The position numbers were made by a program, and so were the translations under genes. A stretch of DNA of 64,000 nt, taken from contig NW_004454197.1 of NCBI RefSeq assembly GCF_000283155.1, positions 13,236,820 to 13,300,819 of the forward strand, in the 5' to 3' direction. The DNA comes from Ceratotherium simum simum (lineage: Eukaryota; Chordata; Mammalia; Perissodactyla; Rhinocerotidae). A model generated the notes under the pieces. It saw only the letters and a program-made list of their open reading frames with translations, was not told the DNA's origin and ran no database searches. Of this stretch, positions 32,630-44,579 are shown piece by piece (position 1 is the first letter of the stretch; each line of letters starts with the position of its first letter).

Positions 32630-32800
32630 CGGCAGCGCTTCCCAAACTCACCTGACCCTAAAACTCACCTGCCCCCGCGTATTAAACGTGCAGATGCGCG
32701 GGCCCCACCCTGACCTGCTGGATAGGCTCTGGGGAGGGGCCTGCGAAGCTCTGTGTGTGAGGACTTGCCCGGGTGACTGCCCTGACCGGGTGAGTTGGGA
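32630..32800. mobile_element. MER5A-like hAT element
   Basis: GCTTCCCAAACTCACCTG, GTGCAGATGCGCGGGCCCC, ACCTGCTGGATAGGCTCTGG follow MER5A, at the 3' shore of the CpG island. Confidence 0.6.
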
Positions 32801-33143
32801 AGCCTTGCCTGTAAACCGGAAGGTAGTCAGGCTTCACCAGAGTGGGCGCCAGGTCCTGGCTCCTTGAAAAGTATATTCACATCCAGATAAAGAAAAGGTA
32901 TGAATGTGTCAAGCGGCTTGAAGGTCTCTTGTCCAGGTGATGACAATGATGCCACAAATGTACAGGTTTGTTTCACCAAGGGTTTGAAGTAGATTATAAC
33001 ATGTATAACAAATAAATATAAAAAAACTACACAAGACTCTGCATTTAAACAGGTCGTAGAGAAGAGCCCAGTTACTCCCGCCATCAGATACTGTCTGTGT
33101 TTGAGCCTTTTTGCAGCCCAAACAAAAAAGGAAATGTGAATTG

Positions 33144-33189
33144 TTGCATGGTTCTCATTGGCCCAGTTGCATGGTTCTCATTGGCCCAG
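33144..33189 (+). repeat. Perfect 23-bp tandem duplication
   Basis: Two identical 23-bp units, 33144-33166 and 33167-33189. Each contains GCATGGTTCTCATTGGCCCA, which includes an inverted CCAAT (ATTGG). Confidence 0.95.
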
Positions 33190-34070
33190 AGCAACAGTTT
33201 TCTTAGCATTTGATTTAAAAAAGAAAAAAGAATTTTGCATGTGGGGCTTCGTGTTTGGAGGGAGCAGACTGCAAGGGAGCATGTCTTGGTGGTTCCAGTG
33301 GCCAGGGCAGCAGGAGGACTCAGAGGGCAGGGTTTGGCTGTGTGCTGGCTGCTGGCAGGTCAGAGCCCAGAGCAGAGCAGGAAGGATGTCACTGGGGGCT
33401 GGCAGGGCTGGAGCAGCTTTGGTCTTTCCTGACCCTTCCTCAGTAAACATGGCAGGGAGCCTGAGTCCCAGAAGCCAGGGTGAATTTGCAAGGCGTTGCT
33501 TAGGGAGGGTAGATACTCAACTAGCAGCCTCAGAATGGAGCCTGGGGCATCTCCTGCTAGCTTTGTCCTCTGGGGCTGTGGACACCCAGGCTACACCGAT
33601 CCGGGTGAGGAACAGGCCTGGTGTAGTAGTGTTTCCCAGCTTGCCTCCACCTTCCCATCCACCCCAAGGCGTGGCTGGCCACAGCAGCCTGGGAGCAGGG
33701 ACCCAGTCTGAAGGGCCCAGAAGGTCCTGCAGCCCATGTTAATTGCAAAGCTGGCCAAGTCTGGGGGAGGTGGTGGGAAGCACTGTGAAGCCAGAGTGCA
33801 CCTGCCCTGTCCAGAGTGGGCAGCCGGCCGCTGCCAGGCAGCAAGGATCATCTGTGGTTCAAGGAAGGCGGACATTTGGTTTCTTAATGTAATATCTCCA
33901 AATGTTTAAAAATTGTTGCCTCATTTAACAAATTTGAACCTTTGTAGCCAATCTAGCTAGGCGAGGGACAGTCTGGACCACTGTTCACAATGAGTTCTGC
34001 CATAAACAGTGTGGAAGGGGTTCCTTCGTCAAATAACCTTAGAAATCATGTGTTATCAAAGTTTGGAAAG
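33190..34070. other. Unique sequence, likely first-intron DNA
   Basis: Frames up to 194 codons (33158-33742) are low complexity and shadowed on the other strand. No exon is supported. Confidence 0.45.
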
Positions 34071-34074
34071 TTTT

Positions 34075-34250
34075 TCACTGCAGGACTTCTCAGAGCCTTT
34101 ACCATAGTGGTGTGACTGTGCATCTCCAAGTCAGGTGGACTGTAGGTCAGTCTCCAGACCTCTGCCCAGGGAACCTGCATTTAACAGAACAGCTCGTGGC
34201 ACCCATATCTTTGGACACACTTTGAGAAATGCTGCTTTAGACATTAAACT
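34075..34250. mobile_element. MER5-like hAT fragment
   Basis: AGTCAGGTGGACTGTAGG ... GGAACCTGCATTTAACAG ... GACACACTTTGAGAAATGC resembles MER5/MER58-class elements. Confidence 0.5.
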
Positions 34251-34259
34251 GATTTCAGT

Positions 34260-35280
34260 TGTCATGGCAATGACGCAGTATATCTGTTCCCAAGGTGGGT
34301 GTGGGTGTGTGTTTAGCTGTTGTAAGATACCTGTGTAAGAAGCTTTCTGACTTTTCAGACTAGAAATGTGTGTATTTTATTTAAGAAAAGATCAAAAGAG
34401 AGTTCATTAGTCACTGATATGACTTAAATTTTTTCAAAATAACAGCTGTTGTTGTGAATTTCATTCTTGGATATTTCTGAATCAAAACTTTTACAACAGA
34501 ATATTTGACCATGTTACCCCTATGTAAAAGTGTACTTGGTAAAGCCGAAAAGCTCAAATAATAGATCTCATGAAGAAAACAGCAAAAATACGTCGCATGC
34601 CAGAGTCCCCATGGTGGACCCGGTCATCATGCCTTTAACCTCCAAAACCTGGCGCTTTCTCCAGGAGACACCTGCTCCCCTGCTAGTTGCACAGAGCTGG
34701 AGATGGCAGTGTGGACCTGGGGAGGGATTGGTACAGGTGCTGTCTGGGGCACGATCTGCTGGGATATTAGTCACACTTACTGTCGTACACAAGACAGATG
34801 GCTGCAAATGGAGCCTCCTGGGTCCCGGTGCCCCTGAGGAAGCCAACAGGCCAGTGAGCAGGATCCGAGGCGTGGAGAAGGATCACGGTCTCCTGGAAGC
34901 AGAGGGCAGACGTACTCGCTCTGAACTCTGAGGACACTGTCTGATTTCATTGTTTCTAGGTGATGTCTCCACATCCTTCTGCTATGTAGAGTTCTGTGGT
35001 GGGTCTGTTCAATGGCAGATTTCATTTTCTTCAACTTTGCATGGAGGTCTGAGGTGGAGACTTGGAGGAAGAAGTGGTACAGGGGTGCAGCATCGGGGCA
35101 GCTTGTGTTCAGGCCAGGGAGGGGGCGGGGCAGACTGGTGGGCCCCTAAGACCCTTGAGGTGTGCCAGGCCCTGCTGCTGCTTCATCCCAGATGCCTCTG
35201 GGGCTCCTAGGCCCCCATGCTTCCTCCTGGTCTCAGCATCAGGAGCCCTCCCCTGTCATCCAGAATCTTGCCCCACCATC
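34260..35280. other. Unique sequence, no gene recognised
   Basis: AT-rich at first (34330-34530), then mixed. No repeat or coding exon identified. Confidence 0.4.
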
Positions 35281-36240
35281 CTGTTCCCTCTCTCCCCAAC
35301 ACCCTCATCCTCCCTTCTGCTGGCTCCTTGTCGGGCTACAAACCTGTCTGAGTTGCTCATCAGACATTTTTTCAAAGCGAGTCTCTTGCTCCTGTGCTCC
35401 ACCAGCCCTGCCCGTCTCTCCTTCCCTCATCGCCAGCTCCCCAGGAGCAGTCTGCTGGTCGCTGCCTCCCTGTTATCCTGCTCCTGCACTTCTCCCTGTC
35501 ACCGTGCTGGACCTGGCGAACAGTCCTGGTGCTCTGAGTACCTGAGAGCCCGCCCCAGCCCTGCCCAGCCCTTCTCCCTTCTGCCCCTCTTGCCCCTTTG
35601 ATACACCGAGTTGTCTGTGAATTCTCTTTGTTTTACCTTCTGAGCTCTGTCTGTAAGTCTCCCCCAGGCATCTCACCCAGGGCCCTGATAATTGTGATCG
35701 CCTCTAAGCAAACAGCCCCCAAACCCTCTGCCCCGCACCTCTGCAGTGCCCAGCAAATCCAGCCTGCAGATGCAGAACTCCGGCTGGAGTCCTGCACTCC
35801 ACCTGCCCCTTCTCACGTGTCCTGGCTCTCAGCCCTGCCCAGTGCTCCATTTCCCACGACCAAAGGCTGACAGCTCCTGTGATCCTGCCCGGGGCAGTGT
35901 CCCCATTCCTGCCCCCAAGGCCACTGCGATGCCCATGCAGACCTTCATCTTGACTGCACTGGCTTCCCGCCTGGTCATCCCAAGTGCATCTTTGCCTCTT
36001 CCAGTCCACTGCCGGGCAAGCAGCCTGTGCACAGCTCCCATCCCATGATGTCCCTCCTCAAACTCTGCCTGGGCCCCAGAGTGCCTACAGAAGAAAGCCC
36101 AGCTCCTTAGCCTTGCTGGCATTGCATGTTCCTCCCCGGACCCTCCCGACTTCCCGCCACCATGCAGCCTGGACCTCTCTGGTCCCTGCACACACCGCGC
36201 CCTCTCACAGTGCCATCTTCAGTGGGGCCTGAGAGGGGTC
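35280..36240 (+). mobile_element. L2-related block, diverged
   Basis: CAGCTCCTTAGCCTTGCTGGC, TCCCCGGACCCTCCCGACTTC and CACACACCGCGCCCTCTCAC keep the order of the L2 ORF 3' region (…AAACTCCTTAGCCTGGC…). Long frames here (179 codons at 35062-35601) are derived from it or are spurious. Confidence 0.5.
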
Positions 36241-36249
36241 AAGGCCCGG

Positions 36250-37480
36250 GGAAGGTGGCCTGCATCTGGAGCCGTCTCTGGGCCCTTGCCCACAGGCCCA
36301 GTTCATTTCATTCTCTCCAGGGCCTGGTTGGTCTGGGTCTCTCGCCCCTAGCTGACAGTTGTTTGGTCACCTCTGGGATGTGGCACCATGCTCAGCAGAG
36401 AATCCGTGCTCAGTGAACACTCAGTGAGAGAGCAGTGTGTGGAGCAGAGACAAGGGAGAGAGTCCTGCTCACCTTCGCCTGTTCATGTCGCCCGACTCCC
36501 AGGGAAGCCCAGTGGCAGCCCGGTCTGGAGAGTCCAGCCCCACTCCGTGCACCGCTCCACTGCGATAGACTGAGGCACTGGGCCTGGACTCTGTGCACCT
36601 TTCCTGATGGACAAAGGTCTTGTCGGGGTGCCCGGCAGCCAGGGGGCAGGGCCGGTGGGCCGGGCAGGGCAGTGCTGCTGCTGCTGGGCACAGTGTAAGC
36701 TGGGCAGACAGGCGCCCCTCTGTCCTGGAGGGAGATGGACAGAGGCCTGGCCGTCACTGGGTGGAGGTGACAGAACTGATTCTACTGTGTAAACTCCCGG
36801 ACAGCCCCTGAGCCCACCTTCTGGAGAAGGTGCCATTTTCCACGAAGTCTTCTGAGATTGCAGATGGGCAGCTGCCATCCAGGCTTCTGTCCTGTCATTT
36901 AATGGTCATTTGTGGGGCACCCACTCTACGCCAGGCCTCACGCCCAGCTCGAGGATGAAGAACTGGGGAGGATGGAGTGTCTGTCCCGACTGTGCTCACA
37001 GCTGGGCCAAGTGGAGACCCAGGAAACAGACAGTGACACTGCAGGCTGAGAAGAAGTGCAGGGAGAGCGGCAAGCCTGGGTGCTCTGGCTGGGCGGTGGC
37101 TGGGGTCCCACCCAGCCCGGAGGTTCAGAGAAGGCCCAGACCTGCTGGTGCCCAAGCTGGGTCCTATAAAAGGAGCAGCCAGCCCAGTAGAGAACATAGG
37201 GAAGGGCTTTCCAGGGCTGCAGACGTGTGCCAGGGCCGAGGCGTGTGGGTAGTGGCAGCCTGTGGGCCAGCCCGGGGCTCATCCCTCCGCACAGGGCCTG
37301 CTGTGCCACCTGCTGCACAAGCAGATGCTCCTCGGGCTTGCTTCTGCCCCTGCCCACTTGGCCCTCATGCTAGCAGACTCTTCAGAGTCACTAGCCTTTT
37401 CCCCAGTCCAGGCCCTGCTCTGAGCACCAGACCCTCTGATGCCTCAATGGGGTGTCTCCTGGACTAGAGAGTGGCCAAAG
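36250..37480. other. Unique, GC-rich sequence with old repeat traces
   Basis: A GGCACCCACTCTACGCCAGGC patch at 36916 resembles the ...GAGCACCTACTATGTGCCAGGC... text of old SINE/LINE elements. No gene is supported. Confidence 0.4.
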
Positions 37481-37484
37481 CTAG

Positions 37485-38160
37485 TCGGGCTAAATCTGAA
37501 CTCTTGATTGTGTCCTGCTGCTCCAATTTGCCGTCACCTACTCCTGCCAGTTCTATTTCCAGATTGCATGTGAATCCCATTGCTTGTCTCCATCCCAGGC
37601 CAGCACACTGGGCCCAGCCACCAGCATGTTGCCTGGACTGCTGCAGTAGCCTCCTGACTTGGACCCTCCCCCACTCTAGTCCATCCTCCAGCAGCAGCCA
37701 GGGACCGTTCAGGTTGCCTGCAGGATCTCACTGCTCCCTGCTCACGAACACTGGCTGATCCAGTGGCCTTCACAGTGAACTCAGTGCCACCCACAGGGCC
37801 TGGTGTGGTCACCAGCCTCCCGCTCACCAGCCTCCACTCACCCCAGCCTGCTTTCACGCCCCTCACACCCCCGGTTCTGTCCCACCTCTGCGTCCCCCAT
37901 GCTCTTCTCTCTGCCTGGAGTCCCCTTGCCCCTGCTCTTGACCTGGAGACCCTAACATTTGTCTGGGCCGAAGCGTCAGTCTTTCCTGAAAGGCTGTCCC
38001 TGACCCTGTTACTTGCTCACTTGGCATCCTGTACTTTCCCTTTAACACATATCATAATGCGTAAATATAAACATGTCAGTTTGCAAAATCTGTTCCTTCT
38101 CCAGATGAGAAGCTCCCTGAAGGCGAGGCAGGCTGTCTTTTGCTCGTCACTGGGAAGTCT
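37485..38160 (+). mobile_element. L2 element, sense
   Basis: GGACTGCTGCAGTAGCCTCC, CCATCCTCCAGCAGCAGCC, CTCTGCCTGGAGTCCCC, ACCTGGAGACC and GAAGCTCCCTGAAGGCGAGGC, TCTTTTGCTCGTCACTGG follow L2 from the reverse-transcriptase end to the 3' terminus. Confidence 0.75.
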
Positions 38161-38449
38161 GGCAGAAGCCAGGCCGTGTGGGAGCACATCTGTCTACTCA
38201 ACCTCAAAGCCAGTGAAGAGCTGACAGGGACAGCCCTGCGGCTGGAAGGACGTGTTGGAATGTTAGAGCCCCGTGCTCAGGGGCTGTGCTCATGGGCTGG
38301 AGCCCCAGGGCGTCCGGCCTGCAGCTCTGAGTTTGCCTGGGTCCCACTCTGTTTCTGAGAAGTGTCCCTCTGTTACCTCTTCCTTATTCACTTGTCCTGG
38401 GCAGCAGTCCTGTGGGTTTTTCGAAAAGGGAACCAGCCTCAGGGAGAGG

Positions 38450-38665
38450 GTTTGGTTCCATTTCCTAGCCAGGGGACCGCAGGCTACCCTTCACCTCTCG
38501 AGCCTCTACATCCCCACCTGTAAATGGGGACAGGCATGCCGACCTCACAGGTTGTCAGAAGGCCCGGTGATAGTCCTAGCTCTGCCTCTTTCTAGCTGGG
38601 TTACCACTCAGAACCTCAGTTTCCTCATCTGTAAAGAGGGAAGCAGGCAAGAGTAGATGATCTCT
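38450..38665 (+). mobile_element. Two adjacent MIR fragments
   Basis: 38490-38560 contains CACCTGTAAATGGGGACAGG. 38565-38660 contains TAGCTCTGCCTCTTTCTAGC and CTCAGTTTCCTCATCTGTAAAG. Confidence 0.75.
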
Positions 38666-38669
38666 GAGG

Positions 38670-39265
38670 TCCCTGTCAGCTTGAACTTCAGACAGTTCTC
38701 TGAGGAAACTCAGAACCACCCTGTGCTCCTAGCAGTGGGGCATTAGAAGGCCAAATGCCTTTTCCCGCCTGCTCAGAGAGGGGCTCAGCCAGCGGTCATC
38801 TGGCTGAGGGGGGTGTGAGGCAGCAAGGATAGGACAGCAGTCCCCCTTGGCCAAAGTTCATCAGCAGGTCTGTTTAACCAGCACATAGCCACGGTCAACA
38901 CTGCTGGCCCCTGGGGTTTGGGGTGGGGGGTAGACCTAAGGCCTTAGAAAGGATGAGTCCTGGGGACCCCTGAAGTCCCTGACCTGGGCCATTAGGGCAG
39001 CAAGCCTCTCAGAGAGCTCAAGAGTCCTGAAGTCCTGAAGAGAGGGGAAAGAAGATGCCTGGTCGTGTGTTTTCTCATCTTTAGTCTGTGGTCCTTGTGA
39101 GGGGTCTCTCCTTTAGGAATCCTGGGGCCAAAATGGGGAACATCTAAATGAAGTGAACCCCTGAAATAGTTCCCCTTATCCTGCCTGCCCCCACTTGGCT
39201 CTGCAGCTAATGCACATCCTGCCTGAACTACAGCTTTTGCTGGGTTCTTCCCCCAGACATCCCAC
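38670..39265. other. Unique sequence, no gene recognised
   Basis: Starts within the MIR tail (AGATGATCTCTGAGGTCCCTG). No other supported feature. Confidence 0.45.
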
Positions 39266-42200
39266 CACCACACTTTTAAACAGCTTTATTGAGATATATT
39301 TCACATAACATAGAATTCATCCACTTAGACTATACAATTCAGTGGTTTTTAGTATATTCACAGAGTTATGAATTACCATAATCTAATTTTAGAACATTTT
39401 CATTACCCCAAAAAGAAACCTCATGCCCATTAGCAGTCACTTCCCATTCCCAAGACGTCCCTTTCCCCTTGTCCTGCAGCCCCAGGCGACCACTAAACTA
39501 CTTTCATACAATCTGTGGCCTTTTGTGATTGTCTTCTTTGACTTAGTATAATGTTTTCATCCGTGTAGTAGCATGTGTCAGGACTGCATTGCTTTTTATG
39601 GCTTTAGTATGGCTTTATAGTGTGAGTCTACCACATTTTGTGTATCCTGTGTGTATTCATAAGGGATGTGGTCTGTGATTTTCTTGCAGTGCCTCTGTTT
39701 TGTCATCAGGGGAATACTGGCTGCACAGGTGTTGGGAACCGGTCCCTCCTCTTATATTTTTTGGAAGAGTTTGTGAACAATTGGTGTATAAATGTTTGGT
39801 AGAATTCACCAGTGAAACTCTCTGGTTATTAATTCTTCTTTAAATGATTGGTCGAAGTCATCAATGAAACATTTTGGGGAATGTTTAAGTTATTAATTTG
39901 GTCTCTTATTAAAGGTTTATTTAGATTTTCTGTTTCTTCTTGAGTCTAGTTTTAGTAATTTATGTCTTTCTAGGAATTTGTCTATTTCGTCTAAGTTATC
40001 TAATTTGTTGACATGCAGTTTTTTATATTATTCCCTTATAATCCTTATTATTTCTGTAAGGATGGCAGTGATGTCCCCTCTTTCATTCCTGATTTTAGTA
40101 ACTTGACTCTTCTCTTTTTCTCTTGGTCAGTCTAGCTAAAGTTTGTCAAATGTGGTGATCTTTTCAAAGAACCAACTTTTGTTTTTATTGATTTTTCTCT
40201 ATTGTTTTTCTAGTCTTTATTTTATTTATTTCCACTCTAATCTTAATTGTTTCCTTCCATCTGTTTGATTTGGGTTTGGTTTGTTCTTTTTCTAGTTTCT
40301 TAAAGTGTAGGGTTAGGTTATTGATTTGAGATCTTTCTTCTTTTATAATGTGGGCATTTACAGCTATAAGTTTCCCTCTAAGCATGCTGCATCCCTTAAG
40401 TTTTGATATGTTGGGTTTTCATTTTCATTCATCTCAAAGTGTTTTTTAAATTTCTGTTGTGATTTCTTCTTTGGTTATTTAGGACTGAGTTAATTTTCCC
40501 ATATTTATGAATTCTCCCAATTTCCTTTTCAAGTTTCAGTCCTCTGTAGTCAGTGAATATACTTTCACATTTTGTTTTATTCAATCCTTTTAAATGTTTA
40601 AGGCTTGCTTTATGATCTAGCATATGGTCTATCCTGGAGAATGTTCCATGTCCACTTGGGAAGAATGTGCATTCTGCTGTTATTGGGTGGAGTGTTCTAT
40701 AGATGTATGTTAGGCCTACTTGCTTCCTTGTATTGTTTAAGTCTTCTGTTTCCTTATTGATTTTCTGCCTAATTGTTCTATCCATTATTGAAAGTGGAAT
40801 ACTGAAGTCTCTAGCTATTGTTTTTGAATCTCACTTCAATTCTGTCCATTTTTCCTTCATGAATTACAGAGCTCTGTTGTTAGGGGCATATATGTTTATA
40901 ATTGTTATATCTTCCTGTTGATTGACTCTATTATCATTATAATATGTTCATCTTTGTCTTCAGTAGCATTTTTGTTTTAAAGTCTACTTTGATAGCTGTA
41001 TATCCACTCTAGCTGTCTTTTGGGTATTGTTTGCATGGTATATCTTTTTCCATCATTTCACTTTCAAGCTATTTGTTTTTAAATCTAAATATGTCTTTTC
41101 TGGACAGGATTTAGTTTGTTTTTTAAATCCATTTTGTCATTCTTTGCCTTTTTGTTGGAGTATTTAATCTATTTACATTTAATGTAATTACTGATAAGGT
41201 AGATTTATGTCAGCCATTTTACTATTTGTTTTCTATTCGTCTCATGTCTTTTCTCATTCTTCCCTACTGCTTCCTTTTTGTTAGATAGATATTTTCTATT
41301 GTACCATTTTAATTTTCTTATTATTTCTTTATAGTATTTTTTTAGCTACTTTCTTAGTTGTTGTTCTTGGGATTATAATTCGCCTCTTAATTTAAAACAA
41401 TCTAGTTCAGATTAATAGTACCTTAACTTCAGTAGTATACAGAAACTTCTCTCCAATATACCTCTGTTCCCCAACTCTGCTTTGTGCCATTATTGCCATA
41501 CTCATTATATCTTTATTCATTACAAGCCCATTAACACAATTCTGTAGGTATTGCTTTACGCAGTTGTCTTTTAAATCAGATAGAAGAAAAGAGCTACAAA
41601 AAATACATTTATGCTGTCTTTTATATTTAACTGTATTGTTACCTTTATCTGTGCTCTTTATTTCTTCACATAGATTCTAGTGACCATCTAATATCTTTCA
41701 TTTCGCCTTAAGGACTCTTTTTAGAAATTCTTGTAGGGGGCCGGCCCCGGAGCTTAGCGGTTAACTGCGCGCACTCTGCTACTGGCGGCCCGGGTTCGGA
41801 TCCCGGGCGCGCACCGACGCACTGCTTCTCCGGCCATGCTGAGGCCGTGTCCCGCATACAGCAACTAGAAGGATGTGCAACTATGACATACAACTATCTA
41901 CTGGGGCTTTGAGGGGGGGGGGAAGGAGGAGGATTGGCAATAGATGTTAGCTCAGGGCTGATCTTCCTCACAAAAAAAAAAAAAAGAATTTCTTATAGTA
42001 TAGATCTGCTAGGACAAAGAACTGAATTCTCTCAGTATTTGTTTATCTGGTAATGTCTTAATTCTTCTTTGTTTTTGAAGGATAGTTTTGCTGGATATAG
42101 AATTCTTGGTTGGCAGTCTTTTTCTTTCAACATTTAGAAAATGTCATTCCCCCTGCCTCTGGCTTCCATGGTTTCTGATGAAAGTCACCTGATAATTATA

Positions 42201-43680
42201 TTGAGAATCCCTTCTGTATGATGAATCATTTTTCTTTTGCTTCTTTCAAGATTCTCTGTCTTTGGACAGTTTGACTATGATGTGTCTAGGTGTGAATCTC
42301 TTTGAGTTTATCATATTTGGAGTTCATTCAGATTCTTGGATTTATAATGTTTTTCAACCAATTTGGGAAGTTTTCAACCATTATTCCTTCAGATATTCTT
42401 TCCACCTTTTTTTTCCTCTCTCCTCTCCCCTCTCCTAGGACTTCCATTATGTGTATGAAGGCACACTTGATAGTGTCTCACTCAGATGGTCTCTGAGGCT
42501 CTGTTCATTTTTATTCATTCTTTTTTTCTTTCTGCTCCCCAGACTGGAGAATCTCAGTTGACCTATCTTCAAGTTTACTATTCTTTCTTCTGCCAGCTCA
42601 GATCTGCTAGTGAGTCCTTATAGTGAATTTTTCATTTAGTTATTGTACTTTTAAACTCCAAAATTTCTATTTCATTCTTTTTATAATTTCTATCCCTTTA
42701 TTAATATTTTCCATTTGTTGAGATGTCATTGTCGTACTTACCTTTAATTCCTTAGACGTGGTTTTCCTTGGTTCTTTGAACATATTTATAATAGCTGATT
42801 TGAAGCCCTTGTCTAGTAAGTCGAACGTGTAGATCAAGACAGCTTCTATTGACTGCTTTTTTCCTGTCTATGGACCATACTTTTTTTCTCTGTGTGTCTT
42901 GTCATTTTTTGTTGAAAAGTGGACATTGTAGATAATATAATGTGGCAAGTCTGCAAATCAGATTCTCCTTCCTTCCCCAGGTTTTGCTGTTGCTGTAGCT
43001 GTTTAGTGACTTTCCTGGACTAAATATGTAAAATCTGTAGTATGCAGCCACTGAAGTCTTTCCTTGATTACTTTAGTGGTCAGCTAATGATTTGCCAGAG
43101 ATATCATTAAATGCCTTGAACCAAGAAGTCTTCTACCCTTGCTGAGTGTGTGTGTGTGTTGGAGCACACCTGTAACACTTAGGTAGTTTATAACTGCACC
43201 TTACTCTTCACTTCCTGCTTGTGCAGGGACTCAGAGTCAGCCAGAGGTGAGAGATTGGGGACTTCTAGGTCTTTCCTGCTCATGGGCACAGCTCTACACG
43301 TGTACATGGCCTTCTAGATCCCCAGAAATATGTCAGAGCTTTTCAAAGCCCCCAGTAGATTTCTCCTAACTCAGACCTTCCTTTAGGCCAGCTGTTGTTT
43401 GCCCCAATTAGTATCACAGCTTTAGGCAGCTGTAATGTTAAAGAATTACCCTTGATTGTTTTTGACAGATGCCCTGGAGGTAGGGCTTTTCCATAGAGTG
43501 AGTCAGGTCAAATAATGACAATACTCTGTAAATGGGGCTTTTCTAGGAAGCTACAAGACAGGTCAAATGATCACAGTGTCCTGGGGATGGGACTTTCTGA
43601 GATGCTAATTCATACCAAGGTATGTGGGCGGGTACTTAGGTCTTCTCTGGTCAGGCCTTGTCCTTTTTACCTAAACTTGA
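39266..43680 (-). mobile_element. LINE-1 (L1M-type), antisense, ORF2 middle deleted
   Basis: Reading the minus strand from high coordinate: possible 5' UTR (uncertain above about 43050), ORF1 region near 42000-42770, ORF2 endonuclease (40429-40785, with HGTFSRIDHML), the linker RGKLIAVNAHI (40185-40385), and the reverse-transcriptase entry near 39780. An abrupt junction near 39655 then leads to L1 3' UTR text (TTTATTGAGATATATTTCAC) ending at 39266. Most of the reverse transcriptase is missing. In the endonuclease the usual S-D-H motif near the C-terminal end reads T-D-Y, so a catalytic His is lost. Interrupted by an ERE at 41736-41984. Confidence 0.85.
41736..41984 (+). mobile_element. ERE SINE, composite, inside L1
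   Basis: GGCCGGCCCCGGAGCTTAGC head, GTTCGGATCCCGGGCGCGC box, CTAGAAGGATGTGCAACTATG body, then GGAGGAGGATTGGCAATAG and ATGTTAGCTCAGGGCTGATC / CTTCCTCA with an A tail. TSD AGAAATTCTTGTAG (41723-41736) and AGAATTTCTTATAG (41985-41998), 12 of 14. Confidence 0.95.
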
Positions 43681-43697
43681 TCTAAATGCTGCGTGGT

Positions 43698-43898
43698 AGG
43701 GCCGGCCCCGTGGCTTGGTGGTTAAGTGCGTGCGCTCTGCTGCCGGCAGCCCGGGTTCGGATCCCGGGTGCGCACCGAGGCACCACTCCTCCAGCCATGC
43801 TGAGGCCGCATCCCACATACAGCAACTAGAAGGATGTGCAGCTATGACAGACAACTATGTACTGGGGCTTTGGGGAAAAATAAATAAATAAAATCTTT
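43698..43898 (+). mobile_element. ERE SINE (short) with perfect TSD
   Basis: GGGCCGGCCCCGTGGCTTGG head, GGTTCGGATCCCGGGTGCGC box, CTACTGGGG-like end (TACTGGGGCTTTGGGG) and AATAAATAAATAAAATCTTT tail. TSD AAATGCTGCGTGGT identical at 43684-43697 and 43899-43912. Confidence 0.96.
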
Positions 43899-43984
43899 AA
43901 ATGCTGCGTGGTGACTTGGAGGTGAGTTAAGGTGCCTAAGGGCTTGGTCTCAAGGAGGCACTGTGAAATGTTGGAAGATCATGA

Positions 43985-44215
43985 AGCTTTGAGTTGGGCA
44001 GACCCAGTTCTGAATTCTGGCTCTGCCACCTGCTGTCTGTGCAGCCTTTGGGACAAGTTACTCCTCTAAGCCAAAGGGGAATACCTTCATCTGTACACTG
44101 GGATACCAACAACCTCACTACGTTGTGTCAAGGGAAGAATTAAATTGGCCTCTGTGTATAAGGTTGCTGGCACACAGAAAAATGCCTAATAAGGGAAATG
44201 ATTATTATTTGGCTT
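43985..44215 (+). mobile_element. MIR, well preserved
   Basis: CAGACCCAGTTCTGAATTC, TGGCTCTGCCACCTGCTG, GGACAAGTTACTCCTCTAAGC and GGTTGCTGGCACACAG follow MIR almost end to end. Confidence 0.88.
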
Positions 44216-44264
44216 GAGGCTTAGGGTAAGACTCTAAAAAATAATGAGGCTAGTGTTATTTTGT

Positions 44265-44465
44265 TGAAATAAAAGCATTTATAACACTCACTATGTGCCA
44301 AGCCCTGTCCTAAGCACTTTATGTATAGGAATTCATTTAATCCTCACAATAACCCTAAAGTGGATTCTCTTAGTCCCATTTTAGAGATGAGGAAACTGAG
44401 GCATAGAATTTCCTACCCAAGGCCACTCAGAACTGGGATTCCCACCTGGGCTGTCTCCCACCAGA
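44265..44465 (-). mobile_element. MIR, well preserved
   Basis: CACTATGTGCCAAGCCCTGTC, ATTCATTTAATCCTCACAAT, TTTTAGAGATGAGGAAACTGAGG and CCACCTGGGCTGTCTCCC are MIR in reverse. Inverted relative to the copy 50 bp upstream. Confidence 0.88.
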
Positions 44466-44579
44466 GTGCACACTCCTAACCTACACTCTCTGTTTATTTC
44501 ATTTTAATACCACAAGTCTTAACGCCAGGTGTCCTCTGACAGCTAGCCGTGGAGACCACAAATAAAACGAAATGTAGCA

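Noticed and set aside
35062..35601. 179-codon plus-strand frame
   Set aside because: Mostly overlaps an L2-related, CT-rich block. Ser/Leu/Pro-rich low complexity.
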